A stretch of DNA of 6,888 bases from Candidatus Latescibacterota bacterium. GTDB lineage: Bacteria; Latescibacterota; Latescibacteria; Latescibacterales; Latescibacteraceae. Shown here piece by piece: positions 1-6,684 of the stretch. Position 1 is the stretch's first letter. Each line of letters starts with the position of its first letter. The DNA is taken from contig JABHYP010000788.1 in assembly GCA_018656855.1 (NCBI GenBank), forward strand, positions 1 to 6,888, given 5' to 3'. A program made the position numbers and the translations under genes. The notes under the pieces were generated by a model that made no database searches, had not been told where the DNA came from, and saw only the letters and a list, made by a program, of their open reading frames with translations.

Positions 1-1
1 C

Positions 2-892
2 CAGGTGAAAATGATCATAGGGCCTTTTGATCACGCTATGAGTCCACCGCCTGAAACCGATATGGTTTTTGGCGATTGGTCATCCCTCGATATTAACGCT
101 ATTGAGAATCAGTGGCTTGATTACTGGGTGTTGGGAATTGATAACGGAGCTGAAGAGCGTCCCGCTGTCGAGTTTTTTCTCCTTGGCGAAAATCGCTGGG
201 TATCGGCGGATTCATGGCCTCCAGCCAGCGCTTCTGAACGTTCGTTCTATTTGCATAGCATGGGTTTGGCAAATACCAGTGACGGAAACGGTGTTTTGGA
301 TGAGCAAAAACCAGGGAATGAACCGCTTGACCGATTTGTTTACGATCCGGGAGATCCGGTGCCGACCAAAGGAGGGAGCATCTGCTGCCTGAGAAAAATG
401 ACCAAAGCCGGTCCGTATGACCATTCTATGATTGAAAAGAGGAATGATATTCTCGTCTATACCACCGGTATCCTCACTGAGGACCTCACTGTTGCAGGCC
501 CTGTTGAACTGGATATCTATGCCTCAACCAGCGCCCGCGACACCGATTTTACCGGAAAGCTAGTCGACATTTACCCTGATGGAAAGGCAATAAACATAAC
601 GGATGGTATTATCAGGGCTCGGTTCAGGAACGGTATGAGCGATCCGGACTTTGTATCTCCCGGTGATGTGGTGCGGTATCAGATTGAATTGGGTTCTGCA
701 GCTATTACTTTTCAAAAAGGTCATCGCATCAGGCTTGAGGTTTCCTCGTCGAACTTTCCGCGTTTCGACCGAAACCTGAATACAGGTGGCCGGATAGGTA
801 AAGAAAGCGTTTTCGAAAAAGCGGAGCAGCATATTTATCACAACTCTTCTCATCCGTCGAGATTGGTTCTTACGGTTGTGGATAGCCTGTAA
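2..892 (+). CDS. CocE/NonD family hydrolase, C-terminal part (5' end outside window)
   Basis: This is a serine hydrolase of the CocE/NonD (X-Pro dipeptidyl-peptidase-like) family; members cleave acyl esters, amides or peptides, and the substrate here cannot be told. The reading frame is open to the left edge, so the GTG at 5 and ATG at 11 are internal codons, not starts. About 296 residues are visible out of a usual 550-650. The first visible block, IIGPFDHA, matches the family's GPWxH motif, whose histidine belongs to the catalytic triad; the nucleophile serine and the aspartate lie outside the window. Next comes a stretch ending in ENRWVSADSWP, like the family's GENRW...WP motif. The rest is the C-terminal beta-sandwich domain, with DTDFTGKLVDIYPDG and a late SSNFPRFDRNLNTG, both typical. 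It ends normally with TAA. It has no evident link to the flagellar genes downstream. The family call is firm, the specificity unknown. Confidence 0.9.
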   Translation, partial: QVKMIIGPFDHAMSPPPETDMVFGDWSSLDINAIENQWLDYWVLGIDNGAEERPAVEFFLLGENRWVSADSWPPASASERSFYLHSMGLANTSDGNGVLDEQKPGNEPLDRFVYDPGDPVPTKGGSICCLRKMTKAGPYDHSMIEKRNDILVYTTGILTEDLTVAGPVELDIYASTSARDTDFTGKLVDIYPDGKAINITDGIIRARFRNGMSDPDFVSPGDVVRYQIELGSAAITFQKGHRIRLEVSSSNFPRFDRNLNTGGRIGKESVFEKAEQHIYHNSSHPSRLVLTVVDSL

Positions 893-922
893 TCTCGCCA
901 GCGTGAATTTGTTTGGAGAGAT
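892..922 (+). terminator. Weak hairpin just after the hydrolase stop, possible terminator
   Basis: ATCTCGCCA at 892-900 pairs with TGGAGAGAT at 914-922, giving 8 of 9 pairs with one G-A mismatch and a 13-nt loop. The position directly behind the stop codon suits a terminator. However, no clean U-tract follows; the next T-run is at about 943-947. It may be a weak or Rho-assisted terminator, or an mRNA-end structure. Confidence 0.3.
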
Positions 923-998
923 AATTTGCATTAATAGAATAATTTTTATAAAAAGGCATATGTTTTCAATATTCTTGATATGACGTCTTAAATACGTA

Positions 999-1024
999 TT
1001 GTTATTAAAGAAGATAGATATAAT
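999..1024 (+). promoter_or_regulatory. Possible housekeeping-type promoter for flhA
   Basis: A perfect TATAAT lies at 1019-1024, 43 nt before the flhA start. The best -35-like hexamer, TTGTTA at 999-1004, is only 14 nt away; at normal spacing only poor matches exist. The surroundings are very AT-rich (14 G/C in 961-1020), so a chance TATAAT is likely enough to keep this tentative. A 10-bp palindrome, TTATTAATAA, sits just downstream at 1031-1040. I saw no sigma-54 (GG-N10-GC) or good sigma-28 pattern in this gap. Confidence 0.3.
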
Positions 1025-1067
1025 AAATCATTATTAATAAAGCGGAAATATACTTTGGAGATACAGT

Positions 1068-3131
1068 TTGGCTGAAGTTGCTCTAAATAACACCCAGCGA
1101 TCAACCTTTTCGGATGCGGTTCTTGCTCTGATGGTTATTGGTATTCTCGGGGTAATGATCATTCCCATCCCAACTTATCTGCTGGATATACTGCTCAGTT
1201 TCAACATAGTATTTTCAATAATTATTCTCCTGGTGACCATGTACGTTACCCGGCCGCTCGAGCTTTCCGTTTTCCCCGGGCTTCTCCTGGTCTCGACTGT
1301 TTTCAGGCTTTCGCTGAATGTAGCGAGCACACGTCTTATACTTGGACAGGCTGATGCGGGAACTGTTATTACATCGTTCGGGACGTTTGTGGGGCAGGAT
1401 AATTATGTTGTCGGAGTTATCATTTTTTCCATCATTCTTGTCATTCAGTTTGTTGTTATAACCAAGGGCGCAACCCGTATTGCAGAGGTATCAGCACGGT
1501 TTACACTCGATGCCATGCCCGGTAAACAGATGGCGATAGATGCCGATCTGAATTCGGGACTTATTGATGAAGACGAGGCAAGGAAAAGGCGGAGCGAGAT
1601 CAGCCGTGAGGCAGACTTTTACGGTGCCATGGACGGTGCAGCGAAATTTGTTCGCGGAGATGTTATTGCCGGGCTGATTATCACAATTATCAACATTATC
1701 GGCGGATTTATCATTGGTATTGTTCAGCGCGACTTATCAGCAGCAGAGTCAATACGAACCTATACCACGCTTACAGTTGGTGATGGTCTCGTTACCCAGA
1801 TTCCTGCGTTGCTCATGTCTACCGGGGCGGCTATGATAGTAACCCGCGCAACATCGGAATCCAATCTCGGCATGGACATAAGCGAGCAGATTTCCAGAAA
1901 ACCGGGCGCAATAGTGATAGCTGCGATTATGGTCGCTTTTTTCGGCTTTATCCCAGGTTTACCCACGGGGCCATTTTTAATACTTGCCGTTGTTACCGGC
2001 GCGTATGCGACATTTCTTCTTCAACGGGATTCCGTTGAGAAAAGAAGGCTCACTGAGGAAGCTGAAAAAACAATGGAGATGCCCAGAGAGCGTATCGAGG
2101 ATTATCTTGCTGTTGATGTGCTGGGAGTTGAGATAGGGTACGGACTTATTCCGACTGTGGATGAAACCCAGGGGGGAGATTTTCTGGACAGGGTGACGAC
2201 CTTAAGAAGACAGATAGCACAGGAACTGGGCATTATCGTTCCGCCTGTTAGAATACGTGATAATGTAAGGATAGGAGTGAATGACTACTTTGTTCTTGTT
2301 CGCGGAAACCAGGTGGTGTCGGGGCAGATTGAGCCTGGGATGTTTCTTGCAATGAATCCCGGTTTCGCCGAGGAGGAGATAACGGGCAAGGATACAATTG
2401 AACCTGCGTTCGGATTGAAGGCCAAGTGGATAGAAGCCCAGGAGAAAGAAAAAGCTGAACTTAGCGGATATACAGTTGTGGAACCTTCAAGTGTTATGGC
2501 AACACACCTTTCAGAGGTGATTAAAAGTTATGCGCATGAAATCATCACCAGGCAGGACGTACAGTCTCTTATTGACAATGTAAAGCGCGATTATCCTGTC
2601 CTGATTGAGGAACTTATTCCCAAGGAGCTTTCTCTCGGGGTGCTTCAGAAGGTCTTGAGGCATCTTTTGAAAGAACGTATTCCAATTCGCGATCTGGTAA
2701 CTATTCTCGAGGCGGTGGGTGATTACGCCGCTACCACCAAGGATCCTTTTACGCTCGGAGAATTTGCCCGCGTAGCTCTTTACAGAACGATTACAAAAAT
2801 GTATATTGATGATGAGGAGAAAATTACGGTTTTTACATTTTCTCCTCAGCTTGAGCGATTAATTATTGAGAATATGCAGTCGACGATTCAGGGAGTCATC
2901 ATTACTCTTGTTCCTGATATAACTGAAAAGGTACTGAAGGGTGTGGGCGAACTGTCTGATCAGATGATTTCAAACGATAAGCAGCCGGTTGCGCTTGTAT
3001 CTTCAAGTATCCGGCTTGCTTGCAAGACATTGACTGAAATCAATTATCCCAGGCTTGCGGTGCTGGCTTATAACGAGATAGCTCCGGAAGTAGAGGTGTT
3101 TTCAATCGGTATGGTGAAGATTGAGTCATGA
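1068..3131 (+). CDS. flhA: Flagellar type III export gate protein FlhA
   Basis: FlhA is the largest inner-membrane part of the flagellar export gate; it couples proton flow to export and its cytoplasmic ring receives substrate-chaperone complexes. The 687 residues match the family length (about 690). The N-terminal half (roughly 15-320) holds the hydrophobic segments and the FHIPEP-family core: RLSLNVASTRLIL near 80, then RIAEVSARFTLDAMPGKQM (137-155) and GAMDGAAKFVRGD (186-198). By alignment from memory, R137, R144, D148 and D198 correspond to Salmonella R147, R154, D158 and D208, the charged residues needed for proton-driven export; all are kept. The cytoplasmic domain begins near 330 and contains VEIGYGLIPTVD. 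I chose the TTG start because GGAG at 1057-1060 lies 7 nt upstream and the protein then begins at the usual place; the next in-frame ATG (1131) would cut into the first membrane segment. The stop overlaps flhF (ATGA), suggesting translational coupling. No flhB lies immediately upstream, unlike many genomes. Confidence 0.97.
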   Translation: MAEVALNNTQRSTFSDAVLALMVIGILGVMIIPIPTYLLDILLSFNIVFSIIILLVTMYVTRPLELSVFPGLLLVSTVFRLSLNVASTRLILGQADAGTVITSFGTFVGQDNYVVGVIIFSIILVIQFVVITKGATRIAEVSARFTLDAMPGKQMAIDADLNSGLIDEDEARKRRSEISREADFYGAMDGAAKFVRGDVIAGLIITIINIIGGFIIGIVQRDLSAAESIRTYTTLTVGDGLVTQIPALLMSTGAAMIVTRATSESNLGMDISEQISRKPGAIVIAAIMVAFFGFIPGLPTGPFLILAVVTGAYATFLLQRDSVEKRRLTEEAEKTMEMPRERIEDYLAVDVLGVEIGYGLIPTVDETQGGDFLDRVTTLRRQIAQELGIIVPPVRIRDNVRIGVNDYFVLVRGNQVVSGQIEPGMFLAMNPGFAEEEITGKDTIEPAFGLKAKWIEAQEKEKAELSGYTVVEPSSVMATHLSEVIKSYAHEIITRQDVQSLIDNVKRDYPVLIEELIPKELSLGVLQKVLRHLLKERIPIRDLVTILEAVGDYAATTKDPFTLGEFARVALYRTITKMYIDDEEKITVFTFSPQLERLIIENMQSTIQGVIITLVPDITEKVLKGVGELSDQMISNDKQPVALVSSSIRLACKTLTEINYPRLAVLAYNEIAPEVEVFSIGMVKIES

Positions 3132-4366
3132 TAATTAAGAAATTTACAGCTCCAACAATGACTGAAGCGCTTGCGAAAGTTCGCGAGCATCTCGGAGCCG
3201 ATGCGATTATTCTCAACACACGGAGTGAAAAACGTGGCGGTGTTTTTGATTTCATGGGCCGCAAACTTGTTGAGGTTACTGCCGCCATAGACGATAATGA
3301 ACTCAAAAGAAGAGGTGATGTCAGCCGGACGAGCCGTCCTGCTCCAGCTCCGGTCAATCCTGCAGAAGCGAAATTGTACCCTCCGCAGCCTCCGGTTGTA
3401 TATGAGTCAAATAAAGCCGGATTGGCTGGAAAATCATTGAATGTTGAAATAAAAGATATTGAAAAAAGCGTTAACATTGAGAAATTGTTTGGCGATATAA
3501 ACGAGCTGAAGCGTTCGATAAAGACACTTGCGGATTCGGCATTATCAGGTGAGATGGCCGGATTGCCGCCAAACCTTGCTTCTCTGCTGACATCCATGCA
3601 GGCATCAGGTATGGACGACAGCATAGCGAAAAGGCTGGTACGCCAACTCCTTGACGAACTTAAAGGCAAGGAACTTATTGATCCCTCAACAGTTCTCAGG
3701 AAAGCTGCTGACATGCTTCTTGTCGGTATTTCAGATGTCAGCCCTATTGTGTTTACTGGCGCGAAGCCACGGATGGTGGCTTTCGTGGGACCGACAGGTT
3801 CCGGCAAGACAACAACTATTGCCAAACTCGCCGCTGATTTTACGCTTAACATGAATAAAGACGTCTCGGTGCTCACCATCGATACCAGGCGTGTTGATGC
3901 TATCGGTCAGTTAAAAGCATACTGCCGTATTCTCAATATTCCGCTTAATATCGCTTATACTCCTGAAGAGCTTCCAGCAATTATGCCGGGCATCATGAAA
4001 AGCGATATAACGCTTGTTGATACACCGGGTTCCGGCCCAATGGACAAACAGCATATGCTCGATATGGTGGAGTTTCTTCAAAAGATGGTTCCGCAGGAAG
4101 TTCATCTCGTGATGAGCGTAACAACCTCTATTGGAGAGATGAACCGGATTTTAGATAATTTTAGTGTTATGAAACCAAACCGTATACTCTTTACAAAGCT
4201 TGATGAGACAAACTGTTACGGTCCCCTGCTTTCATTCGCAATTAAAGCGAAACAACCTATGTCCTACGTGACATACGGGCAGACTGTTCCCGGCGACTTC
4301 TCACAGGCCAATCCCGAAAAACTGATAGAACAGAGTATCAACAGGGAGATAGAAATTACAGAATGA
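3128..4366 (+). CDS. flhF: Flagellar biosynthesis SRP-type GTPase FlhF
   Basis: FlhF is a membrane-associated GTPase of the signal-recognition-particle family (with Ffh and FtsY) that places the flagellum and helps recruit early basal-body parts. The 412 residues show the three FlhF parts: an N-terminal basic B domain starting MIIKKFTAPTMTEAL, with the typical LGADAIILNTR at 22-32; a helical N domain at about 120-205; and the G domain from about 210. Visible GTPase motifs are the P-loop GPTGSGKT (221-228), the SRP insertion-box region DTRRVDAIGQL (252-262), the G3 stretch DTPGSG (298-303), TKLDET (356-361) and GQTVPGD (384-390). The first and last motifs are canonical; the middle two differ from the usual DTYRIGAxEQL and DTAGR forms. 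The proline-rich linker near 71-90 is normal variation. Its ATG lies in the flhA stop (4-bp overlap), so it is probably co-translated with flhA. It should work with FlhG, which here lies 303 bp downstream instead of directly adjoining. Confidence 0.95.
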   Translation: MIIKKFTAPTMTEALAKVREHLGADAIILNTRSEKRGGVFDFMGRKLVEVTAAIDDNELKRRGDVSRTSRPAPAPVNPAEAKLYPPQPPVVYESNKAGLAGKSLNVEIKDIEKSVNIEKLFGDINELKRSIKTLADSALSGEMAGLPPNLASLLTSMQASGMDDSIAKRLVRQLLDELKGKELIDPSTVLRKAADMLLVGISDVSPIVFTGAKPRMVAFVGPTGSGKTTTIAKLAADFTLNMNKDVSVLTIDTRRVDAIGQLKAYCRILNIPLNIAYTPEELPAIMPGIMKSDITLVDTPGSGPMDKQHMLDMVEFLQKMVPQEVHLVMSVTTSIGEMNRILDNFSVMKPNRILFTKLDETNCYGPLLSFAIKAKQPMSYVTYGQTVPGDFSQANPEKLIEQSINREIEITE

Positions 4367-4669
4367 AAGAAATACTATCTATAAAAAAACAGAATTCAGG
4401 AGTCAGCAACAGAAATAAAAATATTAATACTATTGTCATGTAATTATTAGTTTTATTATTATGGCTTCTAATTTCTGAATTATTTCTTTTTAAATATATA
4501 TATGTTACTATCAAAGACTTCAAATATTATTCGGAGAGACTTTTTTGCCAAAGATTAGTTAACAATATTTATTATAAAAAAAGACTGGCGGCATAAAAAT
4601 CCGGAACATGGGACTTGTATAACTGTTAAAGATATATAGTAGTGAAACGTGATTTGAAATCGAAAAAAC
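4367..4669 (+). other. 303-bp AT-rich intergenic gap between flhF and flhG
   Basis: I find no credible gene here; every ATG, GTG or TTG opening is short. The base composition is extreme: 8 of 60 positions in 4441-4500 are G or C. An imperfect inverted repeat pairs 4383-4399 with 4475-4491 (14 of 17 positions, mostly A/T). A promoter for flhG and the genes after it probably lies in the right half. The best candidates are TTGCCA at 4545-4550 with TATTAT at 4570-4575 (19-nt spacing, too long) and TATAGT at 4635-4640 with no good -35. None is convincing. I recognised no riboswitch, and no c-di-GMP (GEMM-type) core motif. Confidence 0.6.
4469..4491 (+). terminator. Weak AT-only hairpin with T-rich tail, possible flhF terminator
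   Basis: TAATT at 4469-4473 can pair with AATTA at 4478-4482 around a TCTG loop, followed directly by TTTCTTTTT (4483-4491). The shape is that of an intrinsic terminator, but a five-pair A/T-only stem is weak, and such patterns arise easily in so AT-rich a region. Confidence 0.2.
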
Positions 4670-5473
4670 ATGAATATTGATATTAAAGCAGGTAGACGAC
4701 CCTCGATCGCTAAGGTTTATGCTATTACCAGCGGGAAAGGCGGAGTCGGAAAAACGACCGTCGCGGTAAATCTTTCCATAATGCTTTCAAGAGGTGGACT
4801 GCGTGTTCTTCTCATCGATGCCGATATGGGGCTAGCTAATGTGGATCTGATGACCGGTGTTTACGCGCCGCATACCATTGAGGAGGTAATAAACGGGGAG
4901 GCGAGTATTTTTGATGCGCTTGCCGAAGGGCCTGAAAAATTAACCATCCTTTCAGCGTCTTCCGCTCTTGGAAGCATAAAGGAAATTGAATCGAAAGGAG
5001 CATTATTCAGAAAAGAGCTTGTTAAACTCGAAAATGCGTTTGATATTATTTTCATAGATACCGGAGCGGGAATTTCAGCAAATGTAGTGGATTTTGTATT
5101 TTTAGCGGAAGAGGTTATTGTGATTATGACCCCTGAACCAACTGCTTTTGCGGATGCCTACGCCATGGTAAAGCTCTTGCATATTGAGAAACCTATTATG
5201 AATGTGGGAGTGATTGTTAATATCGTTCAGAACGAAGATGAAGGAGAGAAAATATTTACTAAGTTCAACGAAATAGTAAAGCGGTTTCTTGGAAAGGAAA
5301 TTAGCTACCGTGGTACAATTGCACGTGATAAAATAGTGGTGCAGTCTATAATGAGGCAAATTCCGCTGGCCATGTATGCCGATAAAAGTTTAGCCATGCA
5401 GTCATTCCGAAAAATTTCCGAAAATCTTCTGGGAATAAAAAAAACTAATAAAAAAAGTCTTTTCAGCCGATAA
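4670..5473 (+). CDS. flhG: MinD-like ATPase FlhG (FleN/YlxH), flagellar number regulator
   Basis: FlhG is a MinD/ParA-family ATPase that binds the membrane as an ATP-bound dimer, controls flagellar number and position, and in studied species stimulates the GTPase of FlhF. The 267 residues carry the deviant Walker A GKGGVGKTT (22-30, signature lysine K23), the LLIDADMGLANVDL segment (47-60, with D50 and D52), and the switch II DTGAGI (130-135). The basic C-terminus (IKKTNKKSLFSR) may help membrane binding. ATG at 4670 is the only reasonable start: an in-frame TGA lies at 4655-4657 and no other start precedes the Walker A segment. The Shine-Dalgarno is poor; only A-rich sequence precedes it. 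Oddly, only about 16 residues stand before the first strand, and they lack the DQAxxLR helix of well-studied FlhG proteins; at 267 residues it is also shorter than B. subtilis FlhG (about 298). The flagellar identity rests largely on its place between flhF and fliA, since other MinD-like proteins share the motifs. Confidence 0.9.
   Translation: MNIDIKAGRRPSIAKVYAITSGKGGVGKTTVAVNLSIMLSRGGLRVLLIDADMGLANVDLMTGVYAPHTIEEVINGEASIFDALAEGPEKLTILSASSALGSIKEIESKGALFRKELVKLENAFDIIFIDTGAGISANVVDFVFLAEEVIVIMTPEPTAFADAYAMVKLLHIEKPIMNVGVIVNIVQNEDEGEKIFTKFNEIVKRFLGKEISYRGTIARDKIVVQSIMRQIPLAMYADKSLAMQSFRKISENLLGIKKTNKKSLFSR
5466..5473 (+). promoter_or_regulatory. Exact sigma-28 -10 octamer at the flhG stop, before fliA (tentative)
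   Basis: GCCGATAA, the consensus -10 element of FliA-dependent promoters, occupies the last codons of flhG just before fliA. A TAAA at 5449-5452 is the only -35-like match, at 13 nt instead of the usual 15. Transcription from here would begin near 5480 and would cut off or barely include the Shine-Dalgarno at 5476-5480, which argues against a working promoter. Other exact copies occur within genes at 5378-5385 (+) and 1696-1703 (- strand), so chance is a real possibility. Confidence 0.15.
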
Positions 5474-5488
5474 ATAAGGTAGAGCGAA

Positions 5489-6277
5489 ATGGTAGATAGA
5501 AATACGTCAGACGGCCGGCGAGTGAAGCAAAACCAGAGAGGTTTAAATACATATCATAAGATGTTGCCCACCCCGAAACGTGATGAATTAGTTAAGAAGC
5601 ATCTTAAACTGGTGAGTTTTATCGCATCAAGGCTGGCTATAGGACTGCCCGACTGGATAGATAAACGTGATCTGGTAAGCGCCGGTGTAATAGGACTTAT
5701 TGATGCAGTTAATAATTTTGATACGGGCAGAGGAGTAAAACTTGAAACCTATGCGAAAACCCGGATAAGAGGCGCGATTATCGACGAATTAAGGTCGCTT
5801 GACTGGATACCCCGTTCAACAAGGGCTAAGTCCAGGGAAATTGAGAGGGCAATATCTAAACTTAACAGCGAAATGAACAGATTTCCCACTGACGAGGAGA
5901 TTGCCAATGAACTTGAGTGGGACATGAAAAAATATTATAAGGCTCTCGGGCAGGTTTCGATAACCACGCTTCTTTCGCTTGATGAGATGGTGAGTACAAC
6001 CGCAAGCGGTGAATCTGTTAGAAGGATTGATATGCTGCAGGGAGATACAAGCAGCCCACTCGATTCCATTGAACGAAAAGAACTTCTCGATACTGTTGCA
6101 AATATACTAAAGGAATTGACTGAAAAGGAACGGCTCGTGATAGCCCTTTACTATTATGAGGAGTTAACCCTTAAGGAAATTGGCATCGTATTGAAGGTAA
6201 CAGAGTCGAGAGTATCGCAAATACATACCACAGCAATTCTCAAACTCAGGACGAGACTCAGTTCGGTATACGGTTAA
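5489..6277 (+). CDS. fliA: Flagellar sigma factor of the FliA/WhiG family (sigma-28)
   Basis: This is an alternative RNA polymerase sigma factor of the sigma-28 type, expected to direct transcription of late flagellar and chemotaxis genes. The 262 residues match the family length. Region 2 spans about 31-105, including GLPDWIDKRDLVSAGVIGLIDAV and the DNA-facing stretch RIRGAIIDELRSLDWIPRS (92-110), close to the family's DELRxxDWVPRS. Region 3 runs about 111-185. Region 4 (200-258) ends in a helix-turn-helix, LTLKEIGIVLKVTESRVSQI (226-245). The start is ATG at 5489, with AAGGT at 5476-5480 eight nucleotides upstream. The gene follows flhG by 15 nt and is probably co-transcribed with it. FliA is usually held inactive by the anti-sigma factor FlgM until the hook is finished; no flgM is recognisable in the window. 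The name fliA follows the flagellar setting; in actinobacteria the same family is called WhiG. Confidence 0.95.
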   Translation: MVDRNTSDGRRVKQNQRGLNTYHKMLPTPKRDELVKKHLKLVSFIASRLAIGLPDWIDKRDLVSAGVIGLIDAVNNFDTGRGVKLETYAKTRIRGAIIDELRSLDWIPRSTRAKSREIERAISKLNSEMNRFPTDEEIANELEWDMKKYYKALGQVSITTLLSLDEMVSTTASGESVRRIDMLQGDTSSPLDSIERKELLDTVANILKELTEKERLVIALYYYEELTLKEIGIVLKVTESRVSQIHTTAILKLRTRLSSVYG

Positions 6278-6298
6278 TCATAATCTGGCGGTACTGAT

Positions 6299-6631
6299 AT
6301 GGTAAGACCTATTGAAATTTCAGATTCTTTGTCCAAGTCGGAATCGGCGCAGCGGATGCTGCAAAATCAGAAATTGCAGCCTGAAGCTGCTCAACAATTC
6401 CAGAAAGAACTCACGGGGAAACTGGCTGCACAGGTAACGACTCCGAATCCTGTTCCCAAAGGAGATGAGGTTGTTCTTCATGTCGACGAAAAGGAAGAGG
6501 AGAAACGAAAAATTGCCGAACACGAAGAACCTGCTGATCGTGAAAATGACGGTGAAGAAACCGGCGGACAGGGAAAAAACGAGGGTGATGAAGACAATCA
6601 TTCTCAAGAACATATCGACGTTAAGGCATAA
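6299..6631 (+). CDS. Small acidic protein in the flagellar cluster, function unknown
   Basis: I do not recognise a named family. The 110-residue product is soluble-looking, with no signal peptide or membrane segment. Residues 1-45 (VRPIEISDSLSKSESAQRML... then a glutamine-rich QKLQPEAAQQFQKEL) look helical. Residues 50-56 (NPVPKGD) form a proline-containing hinge. The tail from about 63 is packed with D, E and K (DEKEEEKRK, GDEDN) and is probably disordered; it closes with HIDVKA. From memory, short proteins with a similar VRPI-DxLSK start and charged tail occur after fliA in flagellar clusters of other bacteria; that is not verified. The start ATG at 6299 is 21 nt after the fliA stop, with only a weak GGCGG at 6287-6291. 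Because of the spacing it is probably in the same transcript as fliA. A partner, chaperone-like or assembly role is conceivable but unsupported. The codon pattern and position favour a real gene over the overlapping frames. Confidence 0.75.
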   Translation: MVRPIEISDSLSKSESAQRMLQNQKLQPEAAQQFQKELTGKLAAQVTTPNPVPKGDEVVLHVDEKEEEKRKIAEHEEPADRENDGEETGGQGKNEGDEDNHSQEHIDVKA

Positions 6632-6684
6632 TGAGCGATTATTTATCAGAAGTCATGTTTGATGCAGCATGTATACAGAAATAA
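6631..6684 (+). CDS. 17-codon mini-ORF coupled by TAATG to the small acidic protein gene
   Basis: ATG at 6631 shares one base with the upstream TAA (TAATG), an arrangement that often permits re-initiation by the same ribosome. It encodes MSDYLSEVMFDAACIQK and stops at TAA. There is no separate Shine-Dalgarno, and I recognise no family. It may be a leader peptide, the remains of a longer gene, or chance. The overlapping 7-bp repeat arm at 6674-6680 lies inside its last codons. Confidence 0.15.
   Translation: MSDYLSEVMFDAACIQK

Noticed and set aside
5..13. GTG at 5 and ATG at 11 as starts of the hydrolase
   Set aside because: The frame is open to the left edge and the first visible residues are an internal family motif with the catalytic histidine.
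560..931. A 123-codon open frame on the - strand
   Set aside because: It is opposite the conserved C-terminal domain of the hydrolase and has no recognisable motif.
3040..3879. A 279-codon open frame on the - strand
   Set aside because: It lies antiparallel to the end of flhA and most of flhF, both with clear family motifs. Its product is a low-complexity S/A/L-rich sequence typical of a shadow frame.
4545..4562. TTG mini-ORF behind GGAG in the flhF-flhG gap
   Set aside because: It has only five codons before a stop and cannot be told from chance.
6320..6613. A 97-codon - strand frame with a membrane-like product
   Set aside because: The F/L-rich product is simply the complement of the E/K-rich codons of the small acidic gene.
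6465..6662. A 65-codon + strand frame overlapping the small acidic protein
   Set aside because: It is a shifted reading of the K/E-rich region with no ribosome site of its own; the 6299 frame fits the operon spacing better.
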